This document shows, piece by piece, positions 20,134 through 31,664 of a stretch of 64,000 bases of DNA. How positions within the stretch are numbered: the stretch's first letter is position 1; each line of letters opens with the position of its first letter. The notes under the pieces were generated by a model. It saw nothing but the letters and a program-made list of their open reading frames with translations. It had not been told where the DNA came from and made no database searches. Position numbers and translations under genes: made by a program. The DNA is taken from NCBI GenBank assembly GCA_037042915.1, contig CM073195.1:620001-684000 (forward strand). Reading direction: 5' to 3'. Source of the stretch: Auricularia sp. M13. Lineage: Eukaryota > Basidiomycota > Agaricomycetes > Auriculariales > Auriculariaceae.

Positions 20134-20738
20134 CGCGACGCGGTCATATCTGACGTAGCCCCTGCAGGCAGCAGAGATCGCACGCCACCACGGCGCACCA
20201 CATCTTAGCTGCAGCGATGATCCGTCGTCATAGGCTGTCCCCGGTGCAAATGACGTAGGGGCTCCGCAGATTGCCCGTCTGCCCTGGCCCTCGTACATGT
20301 GCATCCCTGAGCATCCAGGCTCAAAAATACGCGACTTCGCCGCAGGAGGAAGGTGCTAGACTTGATGTACGTGTGGCTCAGAAGAACGAGGCACGGCCAT
20401 TCAGAAAAGACGTGCCGAATCCCCGAATCTCAGCAGTATAACAAGTTGACTTTATTAGCCGCTGTGGTGCGAGAGCGCCGAGCACAGCGCGACGGGCAGG
20501 TCCTCCGAGCACTTTTGGGCCGTCTTGAAACTAGTACGATGCGCAATGGTGCCTGTGCGACGCAGATAGCAGTGGCATGAAGGATGTAACATGGTATTCT
20601 CCCTGCTAGCGAGGGAGACGGGAATCGCGGGAAGACCGTCCAGTCCCAACTGTCGAATGAGCTGTAGCTGTGTCGATAGTCATGGGGTTCGTCACTGTGT
20701 TGGCGGTATCAGTGGTTCTTCACTCTTGTCCTCTTACC
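20134..20738. other. Divergent intergenic stretch
   Basis: Beyond the TATA box I see no exon on either strand. The stretch separates the small hydrophobic gene from the SDR gene and probably holds both promoters. Confidence 0.4.
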
Positions 20739-21938
20739 ATGTCATTCCTCGCCCGTTCAGCGCTGCGCAGAGCATTTTCGGTCCCAACCCGTCGTCTCCT
20801 GAGCACTGGCACCCGTCACCCGGCCCCTTTAGTGTCGCTGCCCGAATTCAGCCTGAAGGACAGAGTCTATGTCGTCACAGGCGGCGCGAAAGGGCTGGGC
20901 CTGACGCAGGCTGAGGCCATCCTGGAAGCAGGCGGAAGAGGTTAGAGTCGACCATGCCAGGCCGTCTTCAAAGATCTAATCAGGTCCATTCCAGTATATG
21001 CCCTCGACCGCCTGCAGCAACCCTCGCCCGACTTCGAGCGGATAGCAACGCGTGCCAAGGACGAGCTGGGAACGCATCTCGAGTTTATTCCAGGAGATGT
21101 GCGCGACCAGGGAGCTCTGCACGGCATCGCCGAGCATATCGTCCGGAAGGAAAAGCGCATTGACGGTCTCATCGCCGCCGCGGGCATCCAGCAGACCACC
21201 AGCGCCCTCGAATATCTCAAAGAAGACGCCGACAAGATGTTTGAGGTCAACCTCACGGGCGTCTTCATGAGCGCCCAGGCCGTCGCAAAGCAGATGGTCA
21301 AGTTGGGCACGCCAGGCAGCATTGTGATGATCGCAAGCATGTCGGGCACCATTGCGAACAAGGTAAGCTGGAGTTTCTTGTCGTGGCGAGGGGCGTAACC
21401 GACATTGGCAGGGACTGATATGCCCTGCGTACAATGCGTCCAAAGCCGGTAAGTGGATCGCCTTTGTCGAAATTCTCGACAAGCTCACAGTGCATCAGGG
21501 GTCATCCAACTTGGCCGCAACCTCGCCGTCGAATGGGGCAAGTACGGCATCAGGTACCGCACCATCTTTGGTCAGTATCGATCGGCCCATGTTGACCGCG
21601 TCTGCACGCAGAGTCAACACTCTTTCGCCAGGCTACATCCAGACCGATATGGTGAGGGCAGAGTTCGTCGAGCACCCCGAGATGCGCGAAGAATGGGCCT
21701 CGCACAACCCTCTCGGAAGACTTTCTACTGCCAAAGAGTTTAGGTGAGTTCTTGTCCTCGCGCATAGTGCATTGGTCACTCACCCGGCACTGCAGGGGCG
21801 CGGCTGTCTTCCTGCTGAGCGACGCTAGCTCGTTCATGACAGGTTCGGACCTGATCATTGATGTACGCACACGCGTCGCGCACATGTCGAAACCCAGGTG
21901 ACTGATACTGTCAACAGGGGGGTCATCGCGCCTGGTAA
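20739..21938 (+). CDS. Short-chain dehydrogenase/reductase with probable mitochondrial presequence
   Basis: Seven exons join in frame: 20739-20940, 20995-21362, 21412-21448, 21499-21553, 21612-21743, 21796-21862, 21918-21938. They encode a classical SDR. The start MSFLARSALRRAFSVPTRRL is Arg/Ser-rich with no acidic residue, a typical mitochondrial targeting peptide. The coenzyme motif is TGGAKGLG, followed by NLTGVF in place of NAG-type NxxG. The catalytic YNASK appears as CPAYNASKAG, and the C-terminus SPGYIQTDM...GGHRAW follows. The sequence resembles fungal mannitol/arabinitol-type dehydrogenases, but the substrate cannot be fixed from motifs. No frame slip is seen. Confidence 0.88.
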
Positions 21939-22532
21939 AGCCGAAACAACCAATCGACGAAATAATGTCGCCCATAAGAATCGGAGAGGAACATCGAAAG
22001 ACCTTTGTCCAAAGCACAGTTTCCCCCGCATGTATGATAATAATAATCGAAGAGACAAAACTTCGAGAGGGTGTGGTAATCGTCGATTGGCCAATGGCGT
22101 GCGTGGAACCTAGCACTGCGAGGCGGCATGTCCGACGTGTTCGTAGGATGTAAAAGGGGCTATCAGTGTCGGTTGATTGGTTGTGGCGAGCAGAGGAGGA
22201 TCGAAGTCAGCGCAGTTCTTCCACGTGAGGCAAACCATCCCAATTACGTCGTGAAAATGGTAAGCCAGGAAAGTGGGAGCTCGGCATAGCAGGTGAACAG
22301 GATGTGGGTAAGTAAAAGTCTGGGTGAGGCAGTGACTGAGGTTCAAAGCTCCGCGGTGAAATCAGGGCTCAGAATCAGGTGGCCTTGAACGACCCGACGA
22401 TTTGTTCATTAGTAGACCGGTACACCGGCGTCCGGTGAAAGAAAGTCAGTCATTGTATCCAGTGTACAGTGCGCGTACTAAGCGAAATAGCTACTGTATT
22501 ATAGCTTTTGCTGCGACATGCTCAAAGCACAA
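21939..22532. other. Convergent intergenic stretch
   Basis: Two genes end towards this region (SDR and STE24). It holds only short open frames and AT-rich patches that fit 3' UTRs. Confidence 0.4.
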
Positions 22533-24274
22533 TCACAGCTCTTTCTTTGTCGCCGCGTTCGACTGTGTCGCGGCCCCTGCCTTGAGCGCGTCGAGAGCCT
22601 TCAAGCGCTCCATAAGGGTAGGGTGTGAATGATGCCATGTGGAGTATCTGGCGAAGCGGTGAGCACCCGACGTAAATGCATAATGTAAGTACTGACAACC
22701 AGTCGACCCAGACGCTGGAGAGGTTTTCGCGATGAAGACCGATGAGGGCGCGGCCGAGTCTGTCGCCCATGTCGCTAATGTCGCCCATGGTGTGCGCCTT
22801 CTCCGGAACGAGCTTGCTTCTGAGCTGCGTCGCAAACGCATCCGCTTCCCACTCGAACCGACGAGTTACAGAGTTCATCAGCAGTCCAACGACAGATTCG
22901 ACGGGGCTCAGAATCATCTACGCAAAATGCTACCGTATTAGCAAGCTTAGCTTAATAGTGCAGGGAAACAAACTGACCTGGTAGAGCAGGAAGGAAACAA
23001 TAAGGGGCGGGTGCGCGGCCACAGTGGATGTGAAGCCAAATGAGCGAACGAACAGCGGAGAATGTCTAAAGACGGGGTAGGCCGCCAAGATGGTGAATAT
23101 ATGGGCTTGAGAGATGAGCAGAAGCTTGGTCGGGTGTTTGAAGTACCAGTGACCGAGTTCATGCGCTATGAGAAATTTAATAACTGCTCGCCAATATATA
23201 GGAAGTGCGCACCAAGAACAGCCTCGACCTCTTCCTCCTTGCTCTGTTTTATCAGAGTATCATAGATGACGATATGCTTAGACCATGGCAGCCCGAAGAA
23301 GTAGGCATTCGAGTGCGCAGAACGCTTGCTGCCGTCAATCTCGTAGAGATGGGTGAGAGGGAAGTTAAGTGCGCCAGCAAGACGCTCGATGCGCGAGCGA
23401 AGAGTTCCCTCGGGAAGAGGTGAAAGCTTATTGAACAGAGGCTGAATGACGGTCGGGTAAAGAACCACCATGGTCATCTGGAAGACGATGCTAGAATTTC
23501 CCATGAGCGCGAATCGGACGAATGCTGGGGAGCAGACGTACAGGAAGAGCATAAGCCAGGGAACAAATCTATCTCCTGCCCAGCGCAGCACGTAGAGGAA
23601 TGCTGCGAGGAAGGGCGCTCCTATGGCTGATCCAATGAACCAGGTTTTAATGAGGTCCGTAACAAAGAGGCCCGGTGTTGTCTTGTTGAAGCCATGCTTA
23701 GCCTCCAAAACGAAGGTTGAATATACGTCCAGAGGTATGGTGGGAATAGTGAACAGGAAATAGAGCACGCCGCTGAACACAAGCGACTGTGGAATCTGTG
23801 GCAGATATGCATAAACATTCGCAAGGAGCAGTCGCTGAGAGATGCGACCCACCTCGTATTCAGGGCCATATCCAAAGCGACCAATAATTTTGCCAGCTAC
23901 AGTCCATGCCCATGCATAGAGGTCGTAGTGGATGACAATCTGGTCGATGGCGCCGCGGTAGAGACCGCTCACGAAGTTGAAGCGTGCCTTGTCGCGTCCA
24001 TACAGCTGGGACTTCTTGAAGACGTCGCCAGTAAAGTGCTCCGCTAGTTCTTCAGGCGGACTGGTTTTCGAAAAGTACGGATACTGGCGGAGGCTGGCGA
24101 GTTTGAGCCGGGATAGTCGGTGGCATGCGGCAACACTCACATAAGGTAGGATTCAAATGCAGTGATGCCAGCTGCAAAGAGCTGCACGTAGAACTTCCAG
24201 TCTACGGGTTCCGTCTTGACCCAAGACAGCTTGTTCTCGAGTGCGACGAGCTGCGAGTGCAGCAAGTCAGCCAT
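22533..24274 (-). CDS. STE24: CAAX prenyl protease 1 (STE24/ZMPSTE24 family)
   Basis: This is an integral ER/inner-nuclear-membrane zinc metalloprotease that trims prenylated CAAX proteins such as a-factor precursors. The start MADLLHSQLVALENKLSW at 24274 is followed by an intron (GTGAGT donor, ending CTCGCCAG) and LRQYPYFSKTSPPEEL. Several long hydrophobic segments follow. After the intron near 23210-23165 comes VLAHELGHWYF, the HEXXH zinc site (HELGH at 23149-23163), and further on FEWEADAFATQL supplies the third ligand Glu in ExxxD. The C-terminus is WHHSHPTLMERLKALDALKA then a KKEL end, a lysine-rich tail that fits ER retention. Length and motif order match the family, and no frame slip was noticed. 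Confidence 0.93.
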
Positions 24275-24644
24275 GGTGGTTAAAGGCTGTAACGTGTCCG
24301 GGCGATTCCGGCATTCGTTTCCTTCAACCACGATCTTCAGCATCCCATTTACTCAGTGTCAAAAGCTACACGTTGCTGTAGCCGCGCTTTTATGTCCCAG
24401 TTTGGTCTCGGGAAGCCTTGAGGTGTATTCTTGTGCCCGTTCTCTCAAATTCAGCACATTTATACCACGGGCACCAAAGAAACCTTCGACGCCAGGCAGA
24501 TGCGAAGCTGCAGTTCTTACTGGCATCCTACTGGACATCCACATCATGTTGTTTTAATCCCCGATAATATATTGACAAGAATTGGACCGCATGCTACTTT
24601 TTTCCAGTTCCAAGAGAAGGGCCAACAGAAGATACAGTGCGCGT
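24275..24644. other. Intergenic, no supported gene
   Basis: Lies between two minus-strand genes. It probably contains the STE24 promoter and the 3' UTR of the next gene. No exon is supported. Confidence 0.4.
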
Positions 24645-25900
24645 CTACAGACGATCAACAACGTCGCGGCCAGTGTCGTCGATGTTGGAACTAGAAGATA
24701 TCAATATCCAAATGTCAGGACTGGCGGAAGGAGCTCACCCGAAGTTCTTGACCGCAGTCTGGATCTTGTACTCGCCATCCGCAAACAGCGTGTCGTTGTA
24801 GGTCTTGCCATTCTGAAGCTTGTCGACAATTTCAAAGCGGACGATCAAGTTCTCCGTGGCCTCGACGAAGGCTGGAACGGGCCATTAACTGATGAATGAC
24901 TTCACGACGGCGACGCTTAATCACCTTCCTGAAGCATGTCGTCCTCGCCAAAGTTGAGGCGCTCAAGGTTCTGGATGGCGGCCTTGAAGTACTGTGCGGT
25001 GAAATCGGGGACTGCGCTGTTGAAACGGTCCTTGAGCCAAGACAGATCTTTGGGGTACTGGTTGACCTTGTCGAGATAGGCGCGGATGTCGTACTCAAAC
25101 TTGTAGTCTTTGCCGAACATCTTCTTCATCTTCTCCTGCAGCTCCGGGATCGTCGTGTCCAGTTTTTCCTTGATCGAGCGGCGCGCGACGACGGGGAGGT
25201 CATTTTCGCCCAGCGCATCGAGAGCTTGAGTTTATGGTCAATCGTGATGTTTGAAGACGCGGAAAGAGTAGCATACCGTTATCCACGACCGTCGCGATGT
25301 TCTCACCCGCGTTCGAGATGTTGCTGCCGAGGTTCTTGTAGTTGAAAACGACGGCGAGCTCGCCGTCAATGATGGCAAGTCCACAGTAAGATACGTTGTC
25401 GACAGCGGTCAGCGTCGCCGACTTCTTCGGAACGACCTTGCGCAGGACCTCCTTGGCCTCCTCGTCCTTTCCCTTGTTCGTGTACGTCTCGACGCTGTTG
25501 CAGAGTGCCTCGAAATACAGGTTAATGAGCACGCCTACGCAAAATGAGTAAGTACAAAGTGCAAGGAACGAATGGAAAATGCTATTCTCACCGATGCTGT
25601 CCCTGCCGTAGTTGCTGGTCTCGGTGTATGCGTACACCTGGTTCGCGTTCACCGTGATGGTGAATGCCTGCAACCGCGTCAGGGGCAAGTCAAGGCAAGG
25701 GCGTATGATAACGCGTACATCAACGCCCATGAGGTTGGCAAGCTTCTGCTCCTGCTCAGCCTTCTTCGATTCGAAGTTGTCGCGAACTACGAGCATACGA
25801 ATCAGCAGGAAGAATAACGACAAGTAACGTCGAGAGACGTACTGTTCTTGCGGACGGCGAGCGTAAGCTTGTCGACGGGGTCAAGAGTCCAGGAAGGCAT
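24645..25900 (-). CDS. Hypothetical soluble protein, about 310 aa
   Basis: The gene starts MPSWTLDPVDKLTLAVRKN at 25900 and passes through at least six short introns. Clear coding blocks include FESKKAEQEQKLANLMG, FTITVNANQVYAYTETSNYG, VLINLYFEALCNSVETYT, DNVSYCGLAIIDGELAVVF, PKDLSWLKDRFNSAVPDFTA and KLQNGKTYNDTLFADGEY. The last exon SNIDDTGRDVVDRL ends at TAG 24645. No signal peptide or membrane segment is visible. The mix of charged helices and a Val/Tyr-rich strand region looks like a folded cytosolic protein. I do not recognise the family, and the neighbours give no functional hint. Exon frames agree across every junction I checked. Confidence 0.65.
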
Positions 25901-26370
25901 GCTGAGCAACGTGGGACGAAGAGAGTGCAAGGAATGAGGGCGACTTGCTGTCAGTGACTTTTCTGCTAATTTCCTGTGGTCCTTTATAGCAGGCCTGGTA
26001 GCAAGGCCGCCGGCTATGCGGTGCTTTTCGGCAGGGCGTGGCCTATCCGCGAACGTTTCTGAACGCTGTCGCGCCCAGACAACATGGCGACGGACAGACT
26101 TTTGTTGTGATCAGATCCAAACAAGTCAGATTTCGAGGCATTAGAGCGACGGCTACGGTAGCAGCAGACGTTAGTTCCTCGGAAAGCGGTTCAGGAGGCA
26201 GAAGGGGCCTAATTTACCACCACCACCGCATCAGTCCTAAGAGTTAAGACTTGATTGAAGGCGCGACGGGCGCTGGCATGCAGGATCAGCCACTGGCAGC
26301 TGACGGTCCTGGTATTTCACCAGGAGGTCCCCCGTGGGTCGAAGGCCGCACTCGAAACTGATCCCCAGAA
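25901..26370. other. Divergent intergenic stretch
   Basis: Separates two head-to-head unknown genes. It holds only small open frames and no recognised element. Confidence 0.35.
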
Positions 26371-27465
26371 ATGTCGAACAACACTCTGTGCGTGCCCAGC
26401 ACCGCGCGAGCGTCGCCATCGCCTGACACGATCGTAACAGCCCAGTCAGCCTACGCCTAGGCATCCGCGACCACTTCGACTCGGAGAACAGCAATTGAAG
26501 AAGGCCCTTGTCGAGCTCAAGGAATGCTCGGCACCGAGTACCGTCTAGACGTCCCCTGGCCGCTGCTGCGCGACGCTATTCCGACTAGCGAGATCGAGAA
26601 CGAGGTCTTCATCCAGAGCATCACGCGCGGCCTCACGACCTTCGTCCAGAAGCTGCACCAGCTGCTCGAGGCGGAGGAGACTGGCTTTGCGGACAAGTTC
26701 CTCGACCGCACCGAGCGCGCGCGCCGCATCGAGGTCAAGACGCACCCAGACGCCAAGTCGTCCACGCCGTTCGTCCGCTATGGCGCCGAGTCCTCCGGTG
26801 GCGTCGTGCAGCTCTTTGTCCCGCGTGTCCGCGCAGGGTACAGCGGCGCCGGCTGACGGCCTTCGGTGCCGACCTTGTCGTGGCGCTGGAGGGAAGCGAC
26901 AAGAACCCCGCGGACCCAGCATCGAAGACCGCATTCGTCGATGCGCCATCCAAGCCGACGATCGCCGCTGCAGAGGTGGACGGCTTTGTCGAGATCGGCA
27001 CCAAGCCAGCCGCTAGCAACGTGCCCACGCCGTTCCCGACGCTGGACAGCATCCCGCGCCCCGATACGTTGTTGCGCCAGGCGCCCTATAGCCTCATCAT
27101 GCGCGGCGGGGCCGACACCATTTCTGTCGAGGGTCATCCGCCGTCTGTCGAGCTCATCCGCGATTACCTTACGCACCACAGCCGTGTTTCCAACGAGCTC
27201 GACATCCACATGCTTAATAGCGCCTGGGGCGTTGCTGTGAGTCAGTTGCAGGTAAGCCGACACTTCCTATGAACGTCCGGGCCTCAGCTGACGCGGTTGC
27301 CACCAGATTGGTTGGAGTCGTCGCTTCAATGGTCGCCCCGAACTTTCCAAGACGATCATCATTTCGCTTGTCGAAAATGTCCTCGGTTTTGAGCGCGTCG
27401 CCGACGTGACTGGAGAGCATGGATACTTTTACTGGAAGCGTGAGCGACCATTCGAGGGCATTTGA
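26371..27465 (+). CDS. Hypothetical protein with one-base frame slips
   Basis: The start MSNNTL at 26371 is followed by a GTGCGT intron and LRLGIRDHFDSENS, LKKALVELKE, MLGTEYRLDVPWPLLRDAI, FIQSITRGLTTFVQKLHQL, FGADLVVALEGSDKNPADP, SLIMRGGADTISVEG and, after a last intron (about 27252-27306), IGWSRRFNGRPELSKTI through YFYWKRERPFEGI. The pieces are continuous in sense, but the frame changes near 26497, 26522 and 26840. Each change is explained by a single missing base, so the assembly is suspected. It is about 330 aa, with no membrane segment and no recognised domain. Confidence 0.6.
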
Positions 27466-27512
27466 ACGATTCCGTGTCACTGGGTACTGTGGATAGTATA
27501 GATGGAATACAG

Positions 27513-28080
27513 CTATGAACGAACCTATTGCGAACGAAGAACATGGTAGACATGGCAAACCAAATCGGTACGGTCAGCGGCGTCCACCGATCTGCCGACG
27601 AGCCAAGTGTTAACGGGACGCAATTCCGCGGACATGCGACGCACCTGAGTTATATGCGCCTGTATCTGGATACCTTGCCCGTCCTCCTGCCCATTCTCAT
27701 CATCCAACATGCCCAAGCCTGCAGGCGTGTCTTCACCCCGGATACGCTCTCCATCGTACGTAAATCGCAACGTTTCTGGTATCGCGGCGCTTAAGAAATG
27801 GTAACCAAGTCGGAAGGTTGGACCCACCAGCCGATATTCCCAACTTGTTCTATGCAAGAGGGGTTGTCAAGTGCGATATTCTGCGCGTAGTTGCAAACTC
27901 ACACAGACTGCATCGAACGATCTCTGCAGTGGCTTGTTGATCGGGGCCTTCACGACGACCTCTGGAAATCACCATTAGTGAGGGTCGTTGGCGCCGCACG
28001 GCAGACGCACCCTCCCTGCCTGTGACCTGGATGCGCAGCGTAAGGCGCGGCTTTGTATCGGGCTTCTGTTCTTGAGACAT
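27513..28080 (-). CDS. SUMO-like protein lacking the C-terminal di-glycine
   Basis: Five exons give about 97 aa: MSQEQKPDTKPRLTLRIQVT, EVVVKAPINKPLQRSFDAVC, NKLGISAETLRFTYDGERIR, GEDTPAGLGMLDDENGQEDG, then QAHITQVRS and stop. The beta-grasp pattern and the block LRFTYDGERI..EDTPAGLGM are diagnostic of SUMO/Rad60-SLD domains. Where SUMO has HLEQVGG, this reads HITQVRS, so it could not be conjugated as it stands. A short acidic insert sits before the last strand. It lies 156 bp downstream of a second SUMO-family gene in the same orientation, which suggests tandem duplication followed by divergence. A free SUMO-like or decoy role is inference. Intron borders (GTGCGT, GTGAGT, GTGGGT donors) all keep frame. 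Confidence 0.75.
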
Positions 28081-28236
28081 TGCGTCGACAAAGAAAAGAA
28101 CAAGGTTGAATAGCTGAGATTGAAAGCGCGTTGCCGCGTTTTGATAGCGTAGAAAACTTGTGGAGATAGCGATAGTCAGGCAAAATAAACATACTGTACA
28201 CCAGGAAGACGCAGAAAAGATACTACAAGAGATAGA

Positions 28237-28870
28237 TTACAGGGAGTGGCCAGGCCAGGCCCCGCCCAACTGCGACATCCAAGTCAGCGAGATACTGAGT
28301 AGACAGCACGATACTCACCTGTTCCAAGATGTGCCGTTATCTCAGGCTCGTCGTCGTCCTGCATCTCGAGCTAGATAACACCAAGGACGGTGAGCACAGC
28401 GCGCTCCAGAGGGCAGTGGCGTGGACGAACTTTTTCCGGCGTGTCCTCAGGCTGCACCCTTGTGCCATTGTACAAAAATCTGTACGTCCTTGATGGAAAG
28501 TCGCGCCTGAGCGTAGCTGGCGACCCGAAAACGCAATAGCATACCCTTCCTGCGCATGCATCTGGTTCTGTGGCGGGTGTCAGATGTCAGAGTCAGACGC
28601 GACAGCGACTGGAACCAGGCAACACGCACGTAAAAGCTGGCAAAGACTTTGTGGAACGCAGTCGTTGGCTTGATGAGAAACTTGGTCTCTACAGGCAACG
28701 CGGTTTGCTTGCAAGCGGCATGACGTGGGCGAACGCGTACTTTGTTCTCCCAGGGCGATGACAACCTGAATCTTGCCGTCCGTTCGCCGCTCCGACTGAT
28801 CCTGGCTTGAGGCTTGCGTTGAGTCTTGCGATAGATCGGGCTTCTTTTCTTTCACATCTAGGGCGGTCAT
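28237..28870 (-). CDS. SUMO-family modifier precursor with GG and short tail
   Basis: The start MTALDVKEKKPDLSQDSTQ has an acidic, Ser/Gln-rich N-terminal arm as in SUMO. Exons then give GKIQVVIALGEQK, TKFLIKPTTAFHKVFASFY, NQMHAQEG, YRFLYNGTRVQPEDTPEK, LEMQDDDEPEITAHL and, after the last intron, LGGAWPGHSL before TAA. The LGG followed by seven residues fits a precursor trimmed by a Ulp-type protease to expose Gly-Gly. The assembled frame needs one extra base before TYRFLY and one fewer in the CATCTTGG stretch near the end. Given similar slips elsewhere I read these as sequencing errors, but decay of one copy is possible. The pairing with the neighbour lacking GG is notable. Confidence 0.7.
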
Positions 28871-29405
28871 GATGTGCAGTTGGAGACCTGGGGTCCGCGG
28901 CTGAGATTGAGAGTCCGGATCGGAGTCTCGCGCCGCGACACTGGTCCCTACTCCCCCTCCACAGATTTGTGTAACAACGTGCTTCTTGGCCAACTCTGCT
29001 CTATTGACAGTGATGCTTATCATCATCATCGAAATGGGTCTATTACACTCCTACACACAGTAAAGCTATAGTACTGGCAGTGTCCTGATGCTGAACGACC
29101 TACGCTCGATTCGGAGGCAGCATCAGACCCATGAAGGACAAAAGGGCTATGATAGAGTCGCAAGGCATGAGTCTCAAAACAAGGCAACTGGTGCACATGA
29201 AGCATGCCGATCAAAGGAGCAGACGGGCAGACAGCACTGTAACAAGAGAGCAGCGGGCGCGACAGCTCGAGCAGATGCACTGGATGGCGCCACAGACGAC
29301 GAAAAAAGAGGGCCAATCGGGAGAGAGCAGCGTGCGGTGCAGGGAAAGCGAGGACAAGCTGCGGAGACAGCCGGCAGCGCACGCCAGGACGACGGTGACA
29401 GCAGG
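28871..29405. other. Divergent intergenic stretch between SUMO-family gene and ATG22
   Basis: Open frames on both strands here are short, change composition abruptly and have no splice support. Probably the two promoters and 5' UTRs. Confidence 0.4.
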
Positions 29406-31512
29406 ATGTCGGACCCGAATGATGCGCCCACGGCCGCGCGGAACGGCCCCAGTCTGCTCTCGTCGCCAGAGCGGGAGGGCCTCATGCAGCGTCTGCGCAG
29501 CTCCCAGGAACGCACCCACCGCAGACACTTGCGCGGCTGGCTCAGCTACGCCTTCGCCAGCGAGGTCTTTGCCGTCGTCTCCCTCACCCTCTTCCTGCCC
29601 ATCATGCTCGAGCAGTACGCCCGCGACAACGGCTTCCTGACGCCCGCCCACACGACGCCCTGCATGAACGAGACCCAGTCCGCGGCCGGCGAGGAGACCC
29701 GCTGCGCCGTGCACATCGGCTGGGCCTGGATAGACACGGCGAGCTTCAGGTGCATACTCAGTCTCAGTGCAATATCAAATACTGACCATATCGCTCAGCC
29801 TTTACACGTTCTCCGCGTCAGTTGCCATCCAGGCACTCACCGTCATCTCCTGTCGGCGCCATTGCAGACCAACGTGCGTCTATGAGCACTCTGACGCGTC
29901 TACACGCCCACTGAAACGCCCGTCTCCAGCCTCACAACGCAAGCCGTTGTTGCTGACCTTTGCCGCCATAGGTTCCGTCAGCACGACAGCCTTCCTCCTC
30001 CTGAGCTCGTCGTCGCCAATATGGCTGGCCTGCTCATTGCTGGCCATCTTCGCCAACGTCAGTTTCGGAACGAGCATCGTCGCCATGAACGCATACCTCC
30101 CAGACCTCGCCAAGAGCAGTCCTGAGGTACGGCAGGTGTCTTGCGTGAATGACTGTCTGTTGACAGCCGCACAGGTTAGGGATGCCTGGGACGAAGTGCA
30201 AGTGGCCACCGAGAGCAACGTCGTTGCACAACCTCTTTACGAGACCGACCTGTCCACCGAAGACGTGACGTCCCCGCTCATCGCGGAACCTCCCTATACG
30301 TCCATCGTTGACGGATCGTCGCTCCCGGCGCACAGAGCTGCGCTGCGCACTATAATCGTCTCCTATCGCTCACGACATCTCGCATATCCTCGCAAGGCAT
30401 CGCGCTAGGTTACAGCGCCGGAATTTTGCTACTGCTGCTCACACTTGTCCCTGTGACGATGATGCATGGCTCGACGTTTTCGCTGCGACTTGCCATCGGT
30501 GCGAGCGGCATCTGGTGGGCGGTCTTCACGCTCCCTGCGGCGTGGTGGCTCCCGGCTGCGCGTTCTTCTCCAACAGACATTGCGAAGGATGGCGAAGGCA
30601 TGAACCTGTGGACGGAAGTCAAGGGTTCCTGGGTGCGCTTAGGGCAAATGCTCCGTCCCAAGGAGGTACGCCGGCTGAAGAACACGTTCTGGTATTTGGC
30701 AGCATGGTTCCTTTGAGCGATGGTGTGCAAAATACTCGCATACTTAATCTTTGGCGTGCTGAACGTATGCGCAGGTTTCACGACCATCACCTCCACCGCT
30801 GTCTTATTCGCCAAGACGACGTTGCATCTGCCAGCCAGTGCGCTCGTTATCGTCGGTGTTCTCACGCCCACTGCGGGTATCGGAGGGGCTGTCCTCTGGC
30901 CGCGCATACAGCACTTTGCGGGATGGAGTAACATCCGCGTCGTGATGACGCTCGTCTTCCTTGCCAGTCTCATCCCAGTCTACGGCTGCCTCGGCTTCCT
31001 CAGCATCTTCCAGGGCGATGGTGCTGCGGGAAAATACCATTTCGGCGGTCTGACGACCAAGGGCGAGATGTTTGCGTTGGCCGTGTACTTTGGTTCGTCC
31101 TTCCTCCTCTGCCGGCTGTCGTGTGTGAGGCAACTGACCGCTGTTGAAGGTTCTATATTCGGGGCATTCCAGTCGTATGCGCGCGCTGTGTACTCGGAGC
31201 TCATCCCCCGCGGCGAAGAGGCGCGCTGGTTCTCGCTTTACAGCATCACGGACAAGGTACGCGTCTCCTCATGGCGATCTTCCGACCTGACCTCAACGTT
31301 CAACTTTGAAGTCATCCTCCTTCCTTGGGCCGCTGTGCGTCGGCGTCATCGCGGACGCGACGGGAAACATCCGCTATGCGTTCTTCTTCCTCGTCTTCAT
31401 GATGTGGGCCTCCATGCCGCTGCTGCTTACGGTGAACGTGGACCAGGGCCGCGAGGATGCAAAGCGCGTGAGCGACGAGCGCGAACACGCGGCGCGCGTT
31501 CTGGATTTATGA
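29406..31512 (+). CDS. ATG22: Atg22-like vacuolar amino acid effluxer
   Basis: A polytopic MFS-type vacuolar membrane protein that exports amino acids after autophagic breakdown. The start MSDPNDAPTAARNG at 29406 leads to RGWLSYAFASEVFAVVSLTL and FLPIMLEQYARDNGFL, the hallmark first segment of Atg22. A lumenal loop with two Cys follows, then WIDTASF, LYTFSASVAIQALTVIS, and IVAMNAYLPDLAK. Later come GYSAGILLLLLTLVP, GASGIWWAVFTLPAAWWLP, TTITSTAVLFAKTTLHLPAS, FQSYARAVYSELIPRGEEAR and the C-terminus VNVDQGREDAKRVSDE. Two frame slips (about 29848 and 30712) interrupt otherwise perfect family blocks and look like single-base assembly errors. At least six introns. Confidence 0.9.
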
Positions 31513-31664
31513 TCGGCGTGTCGTTAAATACCTGCTATCTGTACTGTATCAACTATTGAGATGGGATGTAGAGTATAGTAGTGTACGGTATAATGTCTGC
31601 TGCCGGAATGCGGAGCGGATGCACTTGCAATACTTTGAGCTTGCTTTCAGCCACATTGCACGCC

